From Chondrinema litorale (GTDB lineage: Bacteria; Bacteroidota; Bacteroidia; Cytophagales; Flammeovirgaceae), in NCBI RefSeq assembly GCF_026250525.1, contig NZ_CP111043.1, positions 4,291,001 through 4,355,000 on the forward strand: DNA of 64,000 bases, written 5' to 3'. Positions 9,415-18,404 of the stretch are shown in pieces. Every line of letters starts with the position of its first letter. Position 1 is the first letter of the stretch. The notes below the pieces were generated by a model, which was not told where the DNA came from, searched no databases, and saw only the letters and a program-made list of their open reading frames with translations. The position numbers were made by a program, and so were the translations under genes.

Positions 9415-10587
9415 TTGAATAATAATACATTTACGCTTGTCGCGAAAACCTTCTTTGGCTTGGAAGAACTCCTAGCTGAAGAACTAGAAAGTCTGGGAGC
9501 AAATAATGTGCAGGTACTCAAAAGAGCTGTAAGTTTTTCTGCAGATAAAGAGTTGATGTACAAATCTTGTTTATGGCTGAGAACTTCATTGAGAATTATA
9601 AAGCCAATAGCAGAATTTCAGGCAGAAGACGAGCATCAGTTATATAGCGAAATTCAGAAAATAGATTGGTCTCAGTATCTAGATAAAGAAGGAACACTTG
9701 CTGTAGATAGTACTGTAAACTCAAATATTTTCAGACACAGCAAATATGTTGCTTTAAAAACTAAAGATGCAATTGTAGATCAATTTAGAGATAAATTTGG
9801 TGTAAGACCATCTGTTCATGTTAGTAGTCCAGACCTGAGAATAAACCTTAAAATCTCTAATAAAGATTGTATTCTCTCTATAGATGCGTCTGGAGATGCA
9901 ATGTTTAAGCGTGGTTACAGAGTGCAATCTGTAAAAGCTCCAATGAATGAAGTATTAGCTGCGGGCTTATTAAAGCATGCTGGCTGGACGCCAGATCAGC
10001 CATTAATAGATCCAATGTGTGGTTCTGGTACAATTTTGATAGAAGCTGCTCTAATGGCTAAAAATGTAGCTCCACTTTCTTTTAGAAATATTTTTGGGTT
10101 TATGCATTGGCCAGATTTTGACCAGAAATTGTGGGCTGATATTAAAGCAGATAGTGTAAGCCAACAAAAAGATATAGACGATTTAAGTATCAAAGGGTCT
10201 GATATTTCTTTGCAAAGCATACAAGCTGCTCGTGAGAACATAGCCGCTGCAAATCTCGAAGATGATATAATAGTATCAAGAAAAACATTTTCTGAAGCCA
10301 AACCGCAAACCGATTATGGCTTTTTAATTACCAATCCACCTTATGGAGAACGATTAGAAGATGCTCAGATAAATGCTTTTTATTCAAAGTTTGGTGATCA
10401 ATTAAAACAAGAGTTTAATGGTTTTGATGCTTGGATAATTAGTTCGAGTCAAGAAGCGCTAAAAAACATCCGATTAAGACCATCAAGAAGGATAACATTG
10501 TATAATGGCTCCTTGGAATGTAAATTTATGAAGTACGAAATGTACAAGGGTACTAAAAAAACTAAGTTCGATAACGCTGATAATTAA
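9415..10587 (+). CDS. THUMP domain class I SAM-dependent RNA (guanine-N2) methyltransferase, RlmL-like
   Basis: A 390-residue protein with an N-terminal ferredoxin-like segment beginning FTLVAKTFFGLEELLAEEL, a THUMP RNA-binding domain (about 45-155), and a Rossmann methyltransferase with DPMCGSGT at about 199-206 (SAM-binding motif I) and TNPPYGER at about 304 (motif IV, typical of amino-group methylation). It matches the N-terminal half of E. coli RlmL, which makes m2G in 23S rRNA; exact target unknown. The start is TTG 9415: no in-frame ATG precedes the conserved N-terminus. Confidence 0.9.
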   Translation: MNNNTFTLVAKTFFGLEELLAEELESLGANNVQVLKRAVSFSADKELMYKSCLWLRTSLRIIKPIAEFQAEDEHQLYSEIQKIDWSQYLDKEGTLAVDSTVNSNIFRHSKYVALKTKDAIVDQFRDKFGVRPSVHVSSPDLRINLKISNKDCILSIDASGDAMFKRGYRVQSVKAPMNEVLAAGLLKHAGWTPDQPLIDPMCGSGTILIEAALMAKNVAPLSFRNIFGFMHWPDFDQKLWADIKADSVSQQKDIDDLSIKGSDISLQSIQAARENIAAANLEDDIIVSRKTFSEAKPQTDYGFLITNPPYGERLEDAQINAFYSKFGDQLKQEFNGFDAWIISSSQEALKNIRLRPSRRITLYNGSLECKFMKYEMYKGTKKTKFDNADN

Positions 10588-10607
10588 TAAAAAGATTATT
10601 GATCTTT

Positions 10608-10643
10608 AAAGCCTTTCTAAAATACTTTAGAAAGGCTTTTTTT
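10608..10643 (+). terminator. Intrinsic terminator after the methyltransferase gene
   Basis: Perfect 14-bp stem (10608-10621 with 10626-10639), 4-nt loop and a T-run to 10643. Confidence 0.9.
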
Positions 10644-10744
10644 ATATTTACTTTCCTATTAAATCAGGATACATGTTGTCTCAAAGCTTGCTACTTTAGT
10701 TGGATTAAGCATATGCTTAAATTCTTTAATCTAAAGAAGTAAAT

Positions 10745-13700
10745 ATGAAACTATCTATAACTACTATCAAGCAAGACTTTATTATTCCTCTTACTTTATG
10801 TTGTCTATTATCCTGTAACCAAAAGTATGACGGTTTTCAACAGTTCCGCTTAATTAAAGGAGATGAGGCTAACTTGCTTTTTAAAAATACAATTGAGGAG
10901 CTGGATACATTAAACACGCTTAACTATGCTTATATATACAATGGAGCAGGTGTAGGTGTAGCAGATATTAATAATGATGGTTTACAAGATATTTATTTTG
11001 CTGGCAATCAGGTTTCAAGTAAGTTATATCTGAATAAAGGTAATTTACAATTTGAAGACATTAGTGAAAAAGCTGGAGTAACAACAGATAGATGGTGCAC
11101 AGGGGTTTCAATGGTTGATATCAATACTGATGGTTTTGTTGATATTTATGTTTGTGCTGCCGATAGAAATTATACAGATAAAGCGAGAAACCTTTTATTT
11201 ATAAATAATGGAGATAATACATTTACCGAAAGTGCCAAAGAGTATGGCTTAGATGATAAAGGCTACAGTACTCAAGCTGCTTTTCTGGACTATGATTTAG
11301 ATGGCGATCTAGATTTGTATTTACTTACCAATGGCACAGAAGATTTCCCACCTAATAATGTAAGGCCAGTTAAAAAAGATGGGAAAGGTATAAGTACCGA
11401 TCGACTTTATAAAAATAATGCTGTAGAGTGTGCCAGTAATTCAGAGCTTTGTGTATCAAAGTTTACTGATGTCTCAAAAGAAGCTGGAATCCTTATTGAA
11501 GGTTATGGTTTAGGCGTCGCTGTTGCAGATATCAATCAAGATGGATATCCAGATGTGTATTGCTCTAACGATTTTATTTCCAACGATTTATTATGGATAA
11601 ATAATGGAGATGGTACTTTTACTGACCATCTAAAAGAATATACCAAGCAGACTACTTACAACGGAATGGGGGTAGATATTGCCGATTTCAATAATGATAA
11701 TTTACCTGACATCGTAGAGATGGATATGCTGCCAGAAGATAACCAGCATACAAAAACCATGTTAATGCCCATGAATTACGATAAGTATCAAATGAAAATA
11801 CAAATGGGCTATCAGCATCAGTTCTTTAGAAATACTTTACAAATGAATACTGGTTCTGGCAGTTTTAGTGAAGTTGGCCGGTTATCGGGAATAAGCCGAA
11901 CAGATTGGAGTTGGGCGCCATTATTTGTAGATATGGATAATGATGGCTACCGTGATTTATTCATTTCTAATGGTTATGGCAGAGATGTTACCGATTTAGA
12001 TTTTGTGGTTTATGGTCTTCAGGGAGATTACACTTATGGAGATAAATCACAAGATGTAACGAAGCATTTTAAGCAGATTCAAGAACTTTCGGGTATTCAT
12101 GTATCTAATTATTTCTATAAAAATCAAGGAGATTTAACTTTTAAAGATCAATCAAAAGAGTGGAGAGTAGATAGTCCAAGCTATTCCAATGGTGCTGCTT
12201 TTGCAGATCTTGATAATGACGGAGATGTGGATTTTATAACTAATAATATAAATGACTATCCTTTTATCTACACAAACCTCGAAGATCAAAATCCAAATAA
12301 GAACAACTTTTTGCGAGTAGCGCTTATCGGTCCAAAACTCAACGAAAATGGCTTAGGTGTAAAACTATGGTTAGAAGATGAGAGCATTCAGCTTTTTCAC
12401 GAGCACTACATTGTAAGGGGTTATAAGTCTACAGTTGAGAATACTATACATTTTGGCTTGGGAGATGTGCAAAACGTAAAATCTTTATCAATTCGCTGGC
12501 CCGATGGTAAAACTCAAAAACTATCTAATATACAGGTAAATCAAAAAGTAGAGATAAATTATAAAGATGCTATAAGTAATAGCAGAAAAGAAACAGAGCA
12601 GTCTAAAACACTTTTTTCAGCAGTAACAGCATCGCAAACTCCAAAGTTTATCCATCAAGAAAATTATAATATAGATTTCAAAACACAGCCGCTTTTACAT
12701 CACATGAATTCAAGAACAGGTCCGGGTATAGCTGTTGGAGATGTAAATAATGATGGTTTACAAGATTTTTATGTAGGGGGAGCTTCTGGGCAAAATGGAA
12801 TTCTCTATTTACAGGAAAAAACAAATTCGAGATCAATTCCAGCTTTTACTGAAAAAGTGATTGATGAAACCTTTATAAAAAGCGAAGATACCGGTTGCTT
12901 GTTTTTTGATGCTGATAATGATGGTGACTTAGATTTATTCATTGCTAGCGGCGGTGCCATTTTTTTTGCAGATGGTGAGTTTTCAAATCTCTATCAAGAT
13001 CGATTGTATACAAACGATGGAAATGGGAATTTTAAACTAAATGAGGGTGCTCTTCCAATTTTAAATGGAAGTAGTTCAAGTGTAGTAGCCGCAGATTATG
13101 ATAAAGATGGAGACCTCGACTTATTTATTGGTGGAAAACTAGACCCCAAAAGATATCCAGAATCAGGAAAGAGCTATTTGCTTCAAAATAATGGAGGTGT
13201 ATTTAAGGATGTAACCAATGAGGTTTCTGAGTTGCAAAGGATTGGAATGGTTTCATCTGCAATCTGGACAGATTTTAACAATGATTCTTGGATAGATTTA
13301 ATCGTGGTAGGAGAGTGGATGCCAATTACATTTTTTGAAAATAAGAATGGTGTGTTAACAAATATCACTGGTCAAACCAATTTGGCTGAGAGTTATGGTT
13401 GGTGGAATAGTATAAATGCTGGCGATTTCGATGCCGATGGAGATATAGATTATATTGTAGGGAATTTAGGTACAAACTCAGTACTTAAAGCATCAGTAAA
13501 AGAACCAGTAGAATTATATGCGAAAGATTTTGATAAATCTGGAAATATCGACCCAATATTATTTCATTACACTCAGGGTAAAAGTTACCCATTTGCCATG
13601 CGAGATGCTTTAATAGATCAGATTAATGGAATGAAAGGGAGATTTAAAGAATATAAACTTTATGGGCAAGCAACTGTAAATGAGATTTTTAGAGACAAAG

Positions 13701-14317
13701 AATTAGACGGTGCTACTCACTTAAAAACTACAGTTCTTAGCAACTCATTTATAGAGAATTTAGGCAATAATCAATTTAAAATAAAGCCTTTGCCAAATGC
13801 AGCGCAAATTGCGCCAATGTATGGCTCTCAAATTTCAGATTTCAATACGGATGGTTTTTTAGATATTCTACTAGTAGGTAATAATACAAACGTTGAAACA
13901 CTTTTTGGTTTTTACGATGCTTCAGAAGGTGTTTTACTGGCAGGTGATGGCAGTAATAACTTTAAGGTTATTGATGCCAAAGCTACTGGTTTAAAAATTA
14001 CTGGCAATGCAAGAGGTTTGGTGCAATTAACTTTAGACGAGAATAACAGCATGCTTATTTGTGCTAAAAATAATGAACTACTTCAATTTGTACAATCTGT
14101 TTATTCGAAAGGAAAATTAATTTCCTTAAAGCATAATGATGTATACGCCGAAGTTTTCTTCAAAAATTCTGATAAAAAGCAAAGAGTAGAATTTTATTAT
14201 GGAGCAGGTTACTTCTCACAAGGTGAAAGGAGTTATTTCTTAAATGAAAATATCTCTCAAATGATAATTTATGATTCTAAGGGAAATAGTAGAAAGGTAA
14301 TGCAAGAAACACTATAA
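10745..14317 (+). CDS. VCBS/FG-GAP repeat lipoprotein with ASPIC/UnbV domain (CRTAC1-like)
   Basis: A 1,190-residue predicted lipoprotein: the signal sequence ends in lipobox LLSC (Cys24). FG-GAP/VCBS blades with calcium-binding D-x-(D/N)-x-DG loops recur through the chain, for example DINNDGLQDIYF, DYDLDGDLDLYL and DADNDGDLDLFI. An ASPIC/UnbV domain lies between two propellers at about 525-605, marked by HFGLGD and SIRWPDGK. Proteins of this type are abundant in marine Bacteroidota, are thought to act at the outer membrane, and often accompany SusC/D loci; none is visible here. Monocistronic: terminators lie on both sides. Confidence 0.9.
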   Translation: MKLSITTIKQDFIIPLTLCCLLSCNQKYDGFQQFRLIKGDEANLLFKNTIEELDTLNTLNYAYIYNGAGVGVADINNDGLQDIYFAGNQVSSKLYLNKGNLQFEDISEKAGVTTDRWCTGVSMVDINTDGFVDIYVCAADRNYTDKARNLLFINNGDNTFTESAKEYGLDDKGYSTQAAFLDYDLDGDLDLYLLTNGTEDFPPNNVRPVKKDGKGISTDRLYKNNAVECASNSELCVSKFTDVSKEAGILIEGYGLGVAVADINQDGYPDVYCSNDFISNDLLWINNGDGTFTDHLKEYTKQTTYNGMGVDIADFNNDNLPDIVEMDMLPEDNQHTKTMLMPMNYDKYQMKIQMGYQHQFFRNTLQMNTGSGSFSEVGRLSGISRTDWSWAPLFVDMDNDGYRDLFISNGYGRDVTDLDFVVYGLQGDYTYGDKSQDVTKHFKQIQELSGIHVSNYFYKNQGDLTFKDQSKEWRVDSPSYSNGAAFADLDNDGDVDFITNNINDYPFIYTNLEDQNPNKNNFLRVALIGPKLNENGLGVKLWLEDESIQLFHEHYIVRGYKSTVENTIHFGLGDVQNVKSLSIRWPDGKTQKLSNIQVNQKVEINYKDAISNSRKETEQSKTLFSAVTASQTPKFIHQENYNIDFKTQPLLHHMNSRTGPGIAVGDVNNDGLQDFYVGGASGQNGILYLQEKTNSRSIPAFTEKVIDETFIKSEDTGCLFFDADNDGDLDLFIASGGAIFFADGEFSNLYQDRLYTNDGNGNFKLNEGALPILNGSSSSVVAADYDKDGDLDLFIGGKLDPKRYPESGKSYLLQNNGGVFKDVTNEVSELQRIGMVSSAIWTDFNNDSWIDLIVVGEWMPITFFENKNGVLTNITGQTNLAESYGWWNSINAGDFDADGDIDYIVGNLGTNSVLKASVKEPVELYAKDFDKSGNIDPILFHYTQGKSYPFAMRDALIDQINGMKGRFKEYKLYGQATVNEIFRDKELDGATHLKTTVLSNSFIENLGNNQFKIKPLPNAAQIAPMYGSQISDFNTDGFLDILLVGNNTNVETLFGFYDASEGVLLAGDGSNNFKVIDAKATGLKITGNARGLVQLTLDENNSMLICAKNNELLQFVQSVYSKGKLISLKHNDVYAEVFFKNSDKKQRVEFYYGAGYFSQGERSYFLNENISQMIIYDSKGNSRKVMQETL

Positions 14318-14325
14318 AAAAAGAA

Positions 14326-14350
14326 AAACCTGAGTCTTCGGCTCAGGTTT
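14326..14350 (+). terminator. Terminator-like hairpin after FG-GAP gene
   Basis: Stem of 11 bp including one G-T pair (14326-14336 with 14340-14350), 3-nt loop. The downstream T-tract is weak; A-rich sequence on the left would also give a U-tract in the other direction. Confidence 0.6.
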
Positions 14351-14736
14351 ATTAGTTTCAGTTTTCTTCTATTCTATAATATCTTCTATTCGGACTATCG
14401 CGCGGGTAATATTTCAGTTAAATCTTTCGCTAATTGTATGTTACAAATATAAAGTATGTAAAGAAACTTACAAGTATTTTTTTAAACTTTATTGCAGAAA
14501 TCTATATAAGTAACACTCAAATAGGCATAATAAAAGTTAATGTGTTTCAAAATATTTAATTTATCCTTAAAACCTTACATGCATACAAAATTTATCATTA
14601 CAGTAAATTAGTTTGTTTTTTTCGCGCGATTATACTTTCTAATTACTTTTTTTGCAGGAAATATGGAAAAGTTGAACAGAATAGGACCATTTCAGCTTTT
14701 GTAGATAGATATATAAAAGGCTGAAATTAAATTGAT
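14351..14736. other. Gene-free stretch before the CoA-binding gene; hairpin next to the start codon
   Basis: 386 AT-rich bases with no convincing ORF. The only clear structure is an inverted repeat, 14689-14700 with 14716-14727 (12 bp with one G-T pair, 15-nt loop), ending 9 nt before the ATG at 14737. It has no T-run, so it looks more like a leader structure than a terminator. Two short TCGCGCG motifs (about 14398 and 14622) stand out in otherwise AT-rich DNA. Confidence 0.5.
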
Positions 14737-15096
14737 ATGAAAAAAACGATAATTTTAGGAGCTACAACAAATCCACAACGGTATGCATTTGAAGCTGCAA
14801 GAAGATTAAATGAAGAAGGAGTAGAGTTTGTGCCTATTGGGATAAAACGAGGAGAAGTTTTTGGAAAAAAAATTATCAATGAAAAAAAAGTATTACGAGA
14901 TATTAATACGATTACATTATACATTGGTCCGGCAAAACAAGCAGAGTGGGAAGACTATATTTTAAATACTAAACCTGAGCGTTTGATTTTTAATCCGGGA
15001 ACAGAAAATGCTTCTTTGGCAGAAAAAGCAAGGAAAAAAGGCATTGAAGTCATATTTGGATGTACCTTGGTTATGTTATCAATAGGCAATTATTAA
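14737..15096 (+). CDS. CoA-binding domain protein (YccU-like Rossmann fold)
   Basis: A 119-residue single-domain protein. The N-terminal beta-strand and loop KTIILGATTNPQRYAF, the VPIG strand and the C-terminal FGCTLVML segment fit the CoA_binding_2 family, related to the nucleotide-binding part of succinyl-CoA synthetase alpha. The biochemical role of stand-alone members is not settled. It lies 13 nt before purC and probably shares its transcript. Confidence 0.8.
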   Translation: MKKTIILGATTNPQRYAFEAARRLNEEGVEFVPIGIKRGEVFGKKIINEKKVLRDINTITLYIGPAKQAEWEDYILNTKPERLIFNPGTENASLAEKARKKGIEVIFGCTLVMLSIGNY

Positions 15097-15109
15097 TATA
15101 TTATACAAA

Positions 15110-16051
15110 ATGTCAGAAGAAAAAAAGAAGAGTGTATATTCATTTCCTAAAAGTACAGGGTCGTATTCGGGAAAAGTAAGGGATGTTTATTTTTTTGGCG
15201 ATAAGCTGGCAATGATTACCAGTGATAGAATTTCAGCATTTGATGTAATTCTGCCAAAGCCAATTCCATATAAAGGACAAGTGCTTAATCAGATAGCAGC
15301 TCTTTTTTTAGAACAAACTAAAGATATTGTACCTAACTGGGTAGAAGCAGTTCCGCATCCAAATGTAATTATAGGGAAGAAATGTGATGCTTACGCGGTA
15401 GAAATGGTAGTAAGAGGCTATTTGGTGGGGCATGCTTGGAGAGAGTATAAAGCAGGTAAAAGAATGCTTTGTGGAGTGCCTTTACCAGAAGGGATGAAAG
15501 AAAATGATAAATTTCCAGAGCCAATTATTACTCCTGCTACAAAGGCAACAGAAGGGCACGACGAAGATATTTCAAGAGAAGAAATTCTGGCAAGAGGTAT
15601 AGTTCCTGAAAAAGAATATAAGCTATTAGAGAAATATACTTTAGGCTTATATAAACGAGGAACAGAAATCGCGTCTAAATCAGGTTTAATCTTAGTTGAT
15701 ACTAAATATGAGTTTGGTAAATACAATGATGAGGTATATCTGATAGATGAAATTCACACGCCCGATTCTTCTCGGTATTTTTATATCGATGGATATGAAG
15801 AAAGACAGGAAAAAGGAGAGAGGCAAAAACAACTTTCAAAAGAATTTGTTAGAGAGTGGTTGATTGAAAATGGTTTTCAAGGAAAAGAGGGACAAAAGTT
15901 GCCAGAAATGAGTGATGAATTTGTGGAATTGGTTTCTCAAAGGTATATTGAACTATTTGGAAAAATCACAGGAAAACCTTTTGTAAAGGCTGAGGATAAC
16001 GATGAAGCCTCAATTGAAAAGGCAATACAGAATTTTTTCACAACAAAATGA
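15110..16051 (+). CDS. purC: Phosphoribosylaminoimidazole-succinocarboxamide synthase (SAICAR synthase)
   Basis: 313 residues, the long (about 300-residue) form of SAICAR synthase rather than the 237-residue E. coli form. Diagnostic segments are SGKVRDVYFF near the N-terminus, TSDRISAFDVILPKPIPYKG (substrate/ATP site), VRGYLVGHAWREY and LVDTKYEFGK. It catalyses ATP-dependent ligation of CAIR and aspartate in purine synthesis. No other pur gene is nearby. The start is ATG 15110, 13 nt after the upstream gene. Confidence 0.96.
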   Translation: MSEEKKKSVYSFPKSTGSYSGKVRDVYFFGDKLAMITSDRISAFDVILPKPIPYKGQVLNQIAALFLEQTKDIVPNWVEAVPHPNVIIGKKCDAYAVEMVVRGYLVGHAWREYKAGKRMLCGVPLPEGMKENDKFPEPIITPATKATEGHDEDISREEILARGIVPEKEYKLLEKYTLGLYKRGTEIASKSGLILVDTKYEFGKYNDEVYLIDEIHTPDSSRYFYIDGYEERQEKGERQKQLSKEFVREWLIENGFQGKEGQKLPEMSDEFVELVSQRYIELFGKITGKPFVKAEDNDEASIEKAIQNFFTTK

Positions 16052-16082
16052 TATATTTGAAGAAAATTCAAACAGACTCGAT

Positions 16083-16466
16083 ATGAAATACGCTGTAGAA
16101 AAAGCTGAAAAGTATACAAAATTAACATTAGAAGAGGAAAAACTGGATACCCTAAAAGCTCCTCAGTTAAAATCTGAAGTAATTACTCTTTACCAATCAG
16201 GTACAGTAAATCTGATTCTTAACTTAGCTATGGTAAAATATGTAGACTCTTCAGGGTTAAGCGCTGTTTTAGTAGCAAACAGAATGTCTAAAGATATTGG
16301 TGGGTTACTTATACTTACAGGTGTAAGTGAGCATGTGATGAAATTAATTAGAATTTCTAAGTTAGATAATGTTCTCCATATTTTACCTACAGACGAAGAA
16401 GCTGTAGATGCGATTTTCCTTAATGAAATTGAGAAAGATTTAGGAGAGGAAGAAGAAGGAAATTAA
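16083..16466 (+). CDS. STAS domain protein (anti-sigma factor antagonist-like)
   Basis: 127 residues forming one STAS domain: LKSEVITLYQSG, the central beta-strand LNLAMVKYVDSSGLSAVL with the DSSG motif that in SpoIIAA-like proteins carries the phosphorylated serine, then an acidic tail. The reading frame stays open upstream to 16002, inside purC, but the family-like sequence begins at ATG 16083, 31 nt after the purC stop. Such proteins act by partner switching; no anti-sigma kinase gene is adjacent. Confidence 0.85.
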   Translation: MKYAVEKAEKYTKLTLEEEKLDTLKAPQLKSEVITLYQSGTVNLILNLAMVKYVDSSGLSAVLVANRMSKDIGGLLILTGVSEHVMKLIRISKLDNVLHILPTDEEAVDAIFLNEIEKDLGEEEEGN

Positions 16467-16486
16467 TCAATATATTATTTTATTGT

Positions 16487-16527
16487 ACGGTAAAGAGTTT
16501 TCAGTCAGAGCTCTTTACCGTTTTTTT
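16487..16527 (+). terminator. Intrinsic terminator between STAS gene and rnz
   Basis: Perfect 11-bp stem (16487-16497 with 16511-16521), 13-nt loop, T7 run. It ends only 10 nt before the rnz start codon. Confidence 0.88.
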
Positions 16528-16537
16528 ATTTATCGTT

Positions 16538-17443
16538 TTGTCAATTTCAGTTCAAATACTTGGTGCAAGTTCCGCAACTCCTGCTTGGAACAGATTCATG
16601 ACCTCACAGTTGCTAGAAATCAATCAACAGTATTGTTTAATAGATTGTGGTGAAGGTACACAATACCAATTGCTAAATCTTAAAGCCAAGACATCAAAGA
16701 TCGATTACATCTTTATTAGCCACATGCATGGCGACCATATTTTTGGCTTACCGGGCTTACTGTCATCAATGAGTCTTTTAGGTAGAACAAAAGAGTTATA
16801 TCTTTTTGCGCCAGCAGAGTTAAGAGAAGTATTAATTTCTATAAACCGAGCTTCCCAGTCTTCTTATAACTTTCCTATTCAGTTTATTGAAACTCAGGAT
16901 GCTTTTGCAAGTCAAATATTTGAGAACGAGTATTTTTCTGTTACTTCGGTTCCTTTAGAGCATAGAGTACCCTGCTGTGGATTTATTTTTAGAGAAAAGA
17001 AGAAAAAGAACAAGCTATTAGCAGAAAAATTACCAAAAGGATTTCCTTTTGAATTAATGAAAGAGCTTAAAGACGGGAAAAGTGTGTTTTGGGAGGAAAA
17101 GGAATACTTATTTGATGAGTATACAGTTGAACCACCACCACCATTGAGTTATGCTTTTTGTTCAGATACTGCATATTCAGAAAAAATTTTGGAACATATC
17201 GATGGTGTTGATATATTGTATCACGAAGCTACGTTTGTAGAAAGTGATAGTGAACGTGCAGTTAGAACGAAGCACAGTACTGCATCTCAAGCAGCTACTA
17301 TTGCTAGTAAAGCTAATGTGAAAAAGCTAGTGATCGGACACTTTTCTATAAGATATAAAGAGCTTAATCAGTTGTTAGAAGAAGCGCAAAGAGTTTTTCC
17401 AGAGACTTTTTTGGCACTCGAAGGAAAAATTTTCACCGTATAA
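16538..17443 (+). CDS. rnz: Ribonuclease Z (tRNA 3' endonuclease)
   Basis: 301-residue metallo-beta-lactamase-fold nuclease that trims tRNA 3' trailers. Seen: N-terminal VQILGASSATP, zinc motif HMHGDH at 62-67 with GLPGLL after it, a further metal site FCSDTAY, and IGHFSIRY near the C-terminus. Length fits the short bacterial form. The start must be TTG 16538 because LGASSATP begins seven codons later and no ATG or GTG lies in frame upstream. The codon sits just after the terminator of the preceding gene (see findings). Confidence 0.93.
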   Translation: MSISVQILGASSATPAWNRFMTSQLLEINQQYCLIDCGEGTQYQLLNLKAKTSKIDYIFISHMHGDHIFGLPGLLSSMSLLGRTKELYLFAPAELREVLISINRASQSSYNFPIQFIETQDAFASQIFENEYFSVTSVPLEHRVPCCGFIFREKKKKNKLLAEKLPKGFPFELMKELKDGKSVFWEEKEYLFDEYTVEPPPPLSYAFCSDTAYSEKILEHIDGVDILYHEATFVESDSERAVRTKHSTASQAATIASKANVKKLVIGHFSIRYKELNQLLEEAQRVFPETFLALEGKIFTV

Positions 17444-17554
17444 GGAAAAAAAATGAATTTTTCTTGAAAATTATCCTTCATAATAAGGATAAGCTTTTTA
17501 TATTTTGAAAAATTTAAGATATTTGCACCTCAGAAATTAAAACCATATAAAGAA

Positions 17555-17794
17555 ATGTCAAGAGTTTGTGATATAACAGGGAAGAGACCAAGAGTAGGAA
17601 ATAATGTTTCCCATGCTAATAACAAAACTAAGAGAAAGTTTTACCCTAATTTGCACACTAAGAAATTTTATGTTCCAGAAGAAGATCGTTGGATAAAACT
17701 AAAAGTTTCTTCTACTGCTTTAAGAACCATCAATAAAAATGGTATTACAGCAGTCTTGAAAAAAGCTCGTGCAAACGGGAATGTACTTATCTGA
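17555..17794 (+). CDS. rpmB: 50S ribosomal protein L28
   Basis: 79 residues beginning MSRVCDITGKRP, with the NNVSHANNKTKRKFYPNL core, both hallmarks of L28. First gene of the conserved rpmB-rpmG-DUF4295-ftsY neighbourhood; rpmG follows after 35 nt. Confidence 0.97.
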   Translation: MSRVCDITGKRPRVGNNVSHANNKTKRKFYPNLHTKKFYVPEEDRWIKLKVSSTALRTINKNGITAVLKKARANGNVLI

Positions 17795-17829
17795 GATAGT
17801 TAATTATAACATATAAAATATTATTAATC

Positions 17830-18012
17830 ATGGCTAAAAAAGGCAACAGAGTACAAGTAATTCTTGAGTGCACAGAGCATAAAGCAACAGGAACGAAAGG
17901 TACTTCAAGATATATAACTACTAAGAATAGGAAGAATACTACTGAAAGATTGGAGTTGAAAAAGTATAATCCTATTTTAAAGAAATATACTGTTCACAGA
18001 GAAATTAAGTAA
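17830..18012 (+). CDS. rpmG: 50S ribosomal protein L33
   Basis: 60 residues: MAKKGNRVQVILECTEH, SRYITTKNRKNTTERLELKK and YNPILKKYTVHREIK match L33. It is a cysteine-poor form without the paired CxxC zinc motifs, and lies two bases before the DUF4295 start. Confidence 0.97.
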   Translation: MAKKGNRVQVILECTEHKATGTKGTSRYITTKNRKNTTERLELKKYNPILKKYTVHREIK

Positions 18013-18014
18013 TT

Positions 18015-18167
18015 ATGGCAAAGAAAGTAGTAGCAACGCTTAAAAAAGAAGGCGGTCAAAAATACGCTAAAGTAGTTAAAGCTGTAAGAAATCCTAAAAC
18101 TGGTGCTTACACCTTTAAACAAGAAATTGTAACGGAAGAAATGGCTAAAGAAATTTTAAAGAACTAA
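18015..18167 (+). CDS. DUF4295 family small basic protein
   Basis: 50-residue ORF starting MAKKVVATLKKEGGQKYAKV and ending EEMAKEILKN. Small basic proteins of this family sit between rpmG and ftsY across Bacteroidota, and the position suggests a ribosome-linked role; function unknown. It begins two bases after the rpmG stop and is followed by a terminator, so it closes the ribosomal operon. Confidence 0.9.
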   Translation: MAKKVVATLKKEGGQKYAKVVKAVRNPKTGAYTFKQEIVTEEMAKEILKN

Positions 18168-18190
18168 TTTCTTTAAGGTAATTTATTCTG

Positions 18191-18219
18191 AAACCCTGCT
18201 GATAAAGTAGGGTTTTTTT
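18191..18219 (+). terminator. Intrinsic terminator of the rpmB-rpmG-DUF4295 operon
   Basis: 10-bp stem with one G-T pair (18191-18200 with 18206-18215), 5-nt loop, T-run. Confidence 0.85.
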
Positions 18220-18404
18220 ATTTTAGATTTACCATTTTTGTAATAGTAGTTGATTATGCCACTTTAAGGCATTTTTTTACGGACTTATAATTTTTTTCAT
18301 TCCATCTGGGCTAGAATCTGTAAGTAATAAAACACCAAGTGTTAAGTTCAGAGATTCTCGCTTTTACAGATGTGTTGAATGTAGTAATTTTCAAAAAACA
18401 GTTT

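Noticed and set aside
14727..14924. Minus-strand ORF opposite the CoA-binding gene
   Set aside because: Shadow of a clearly coding plus-strand gene; no family features.
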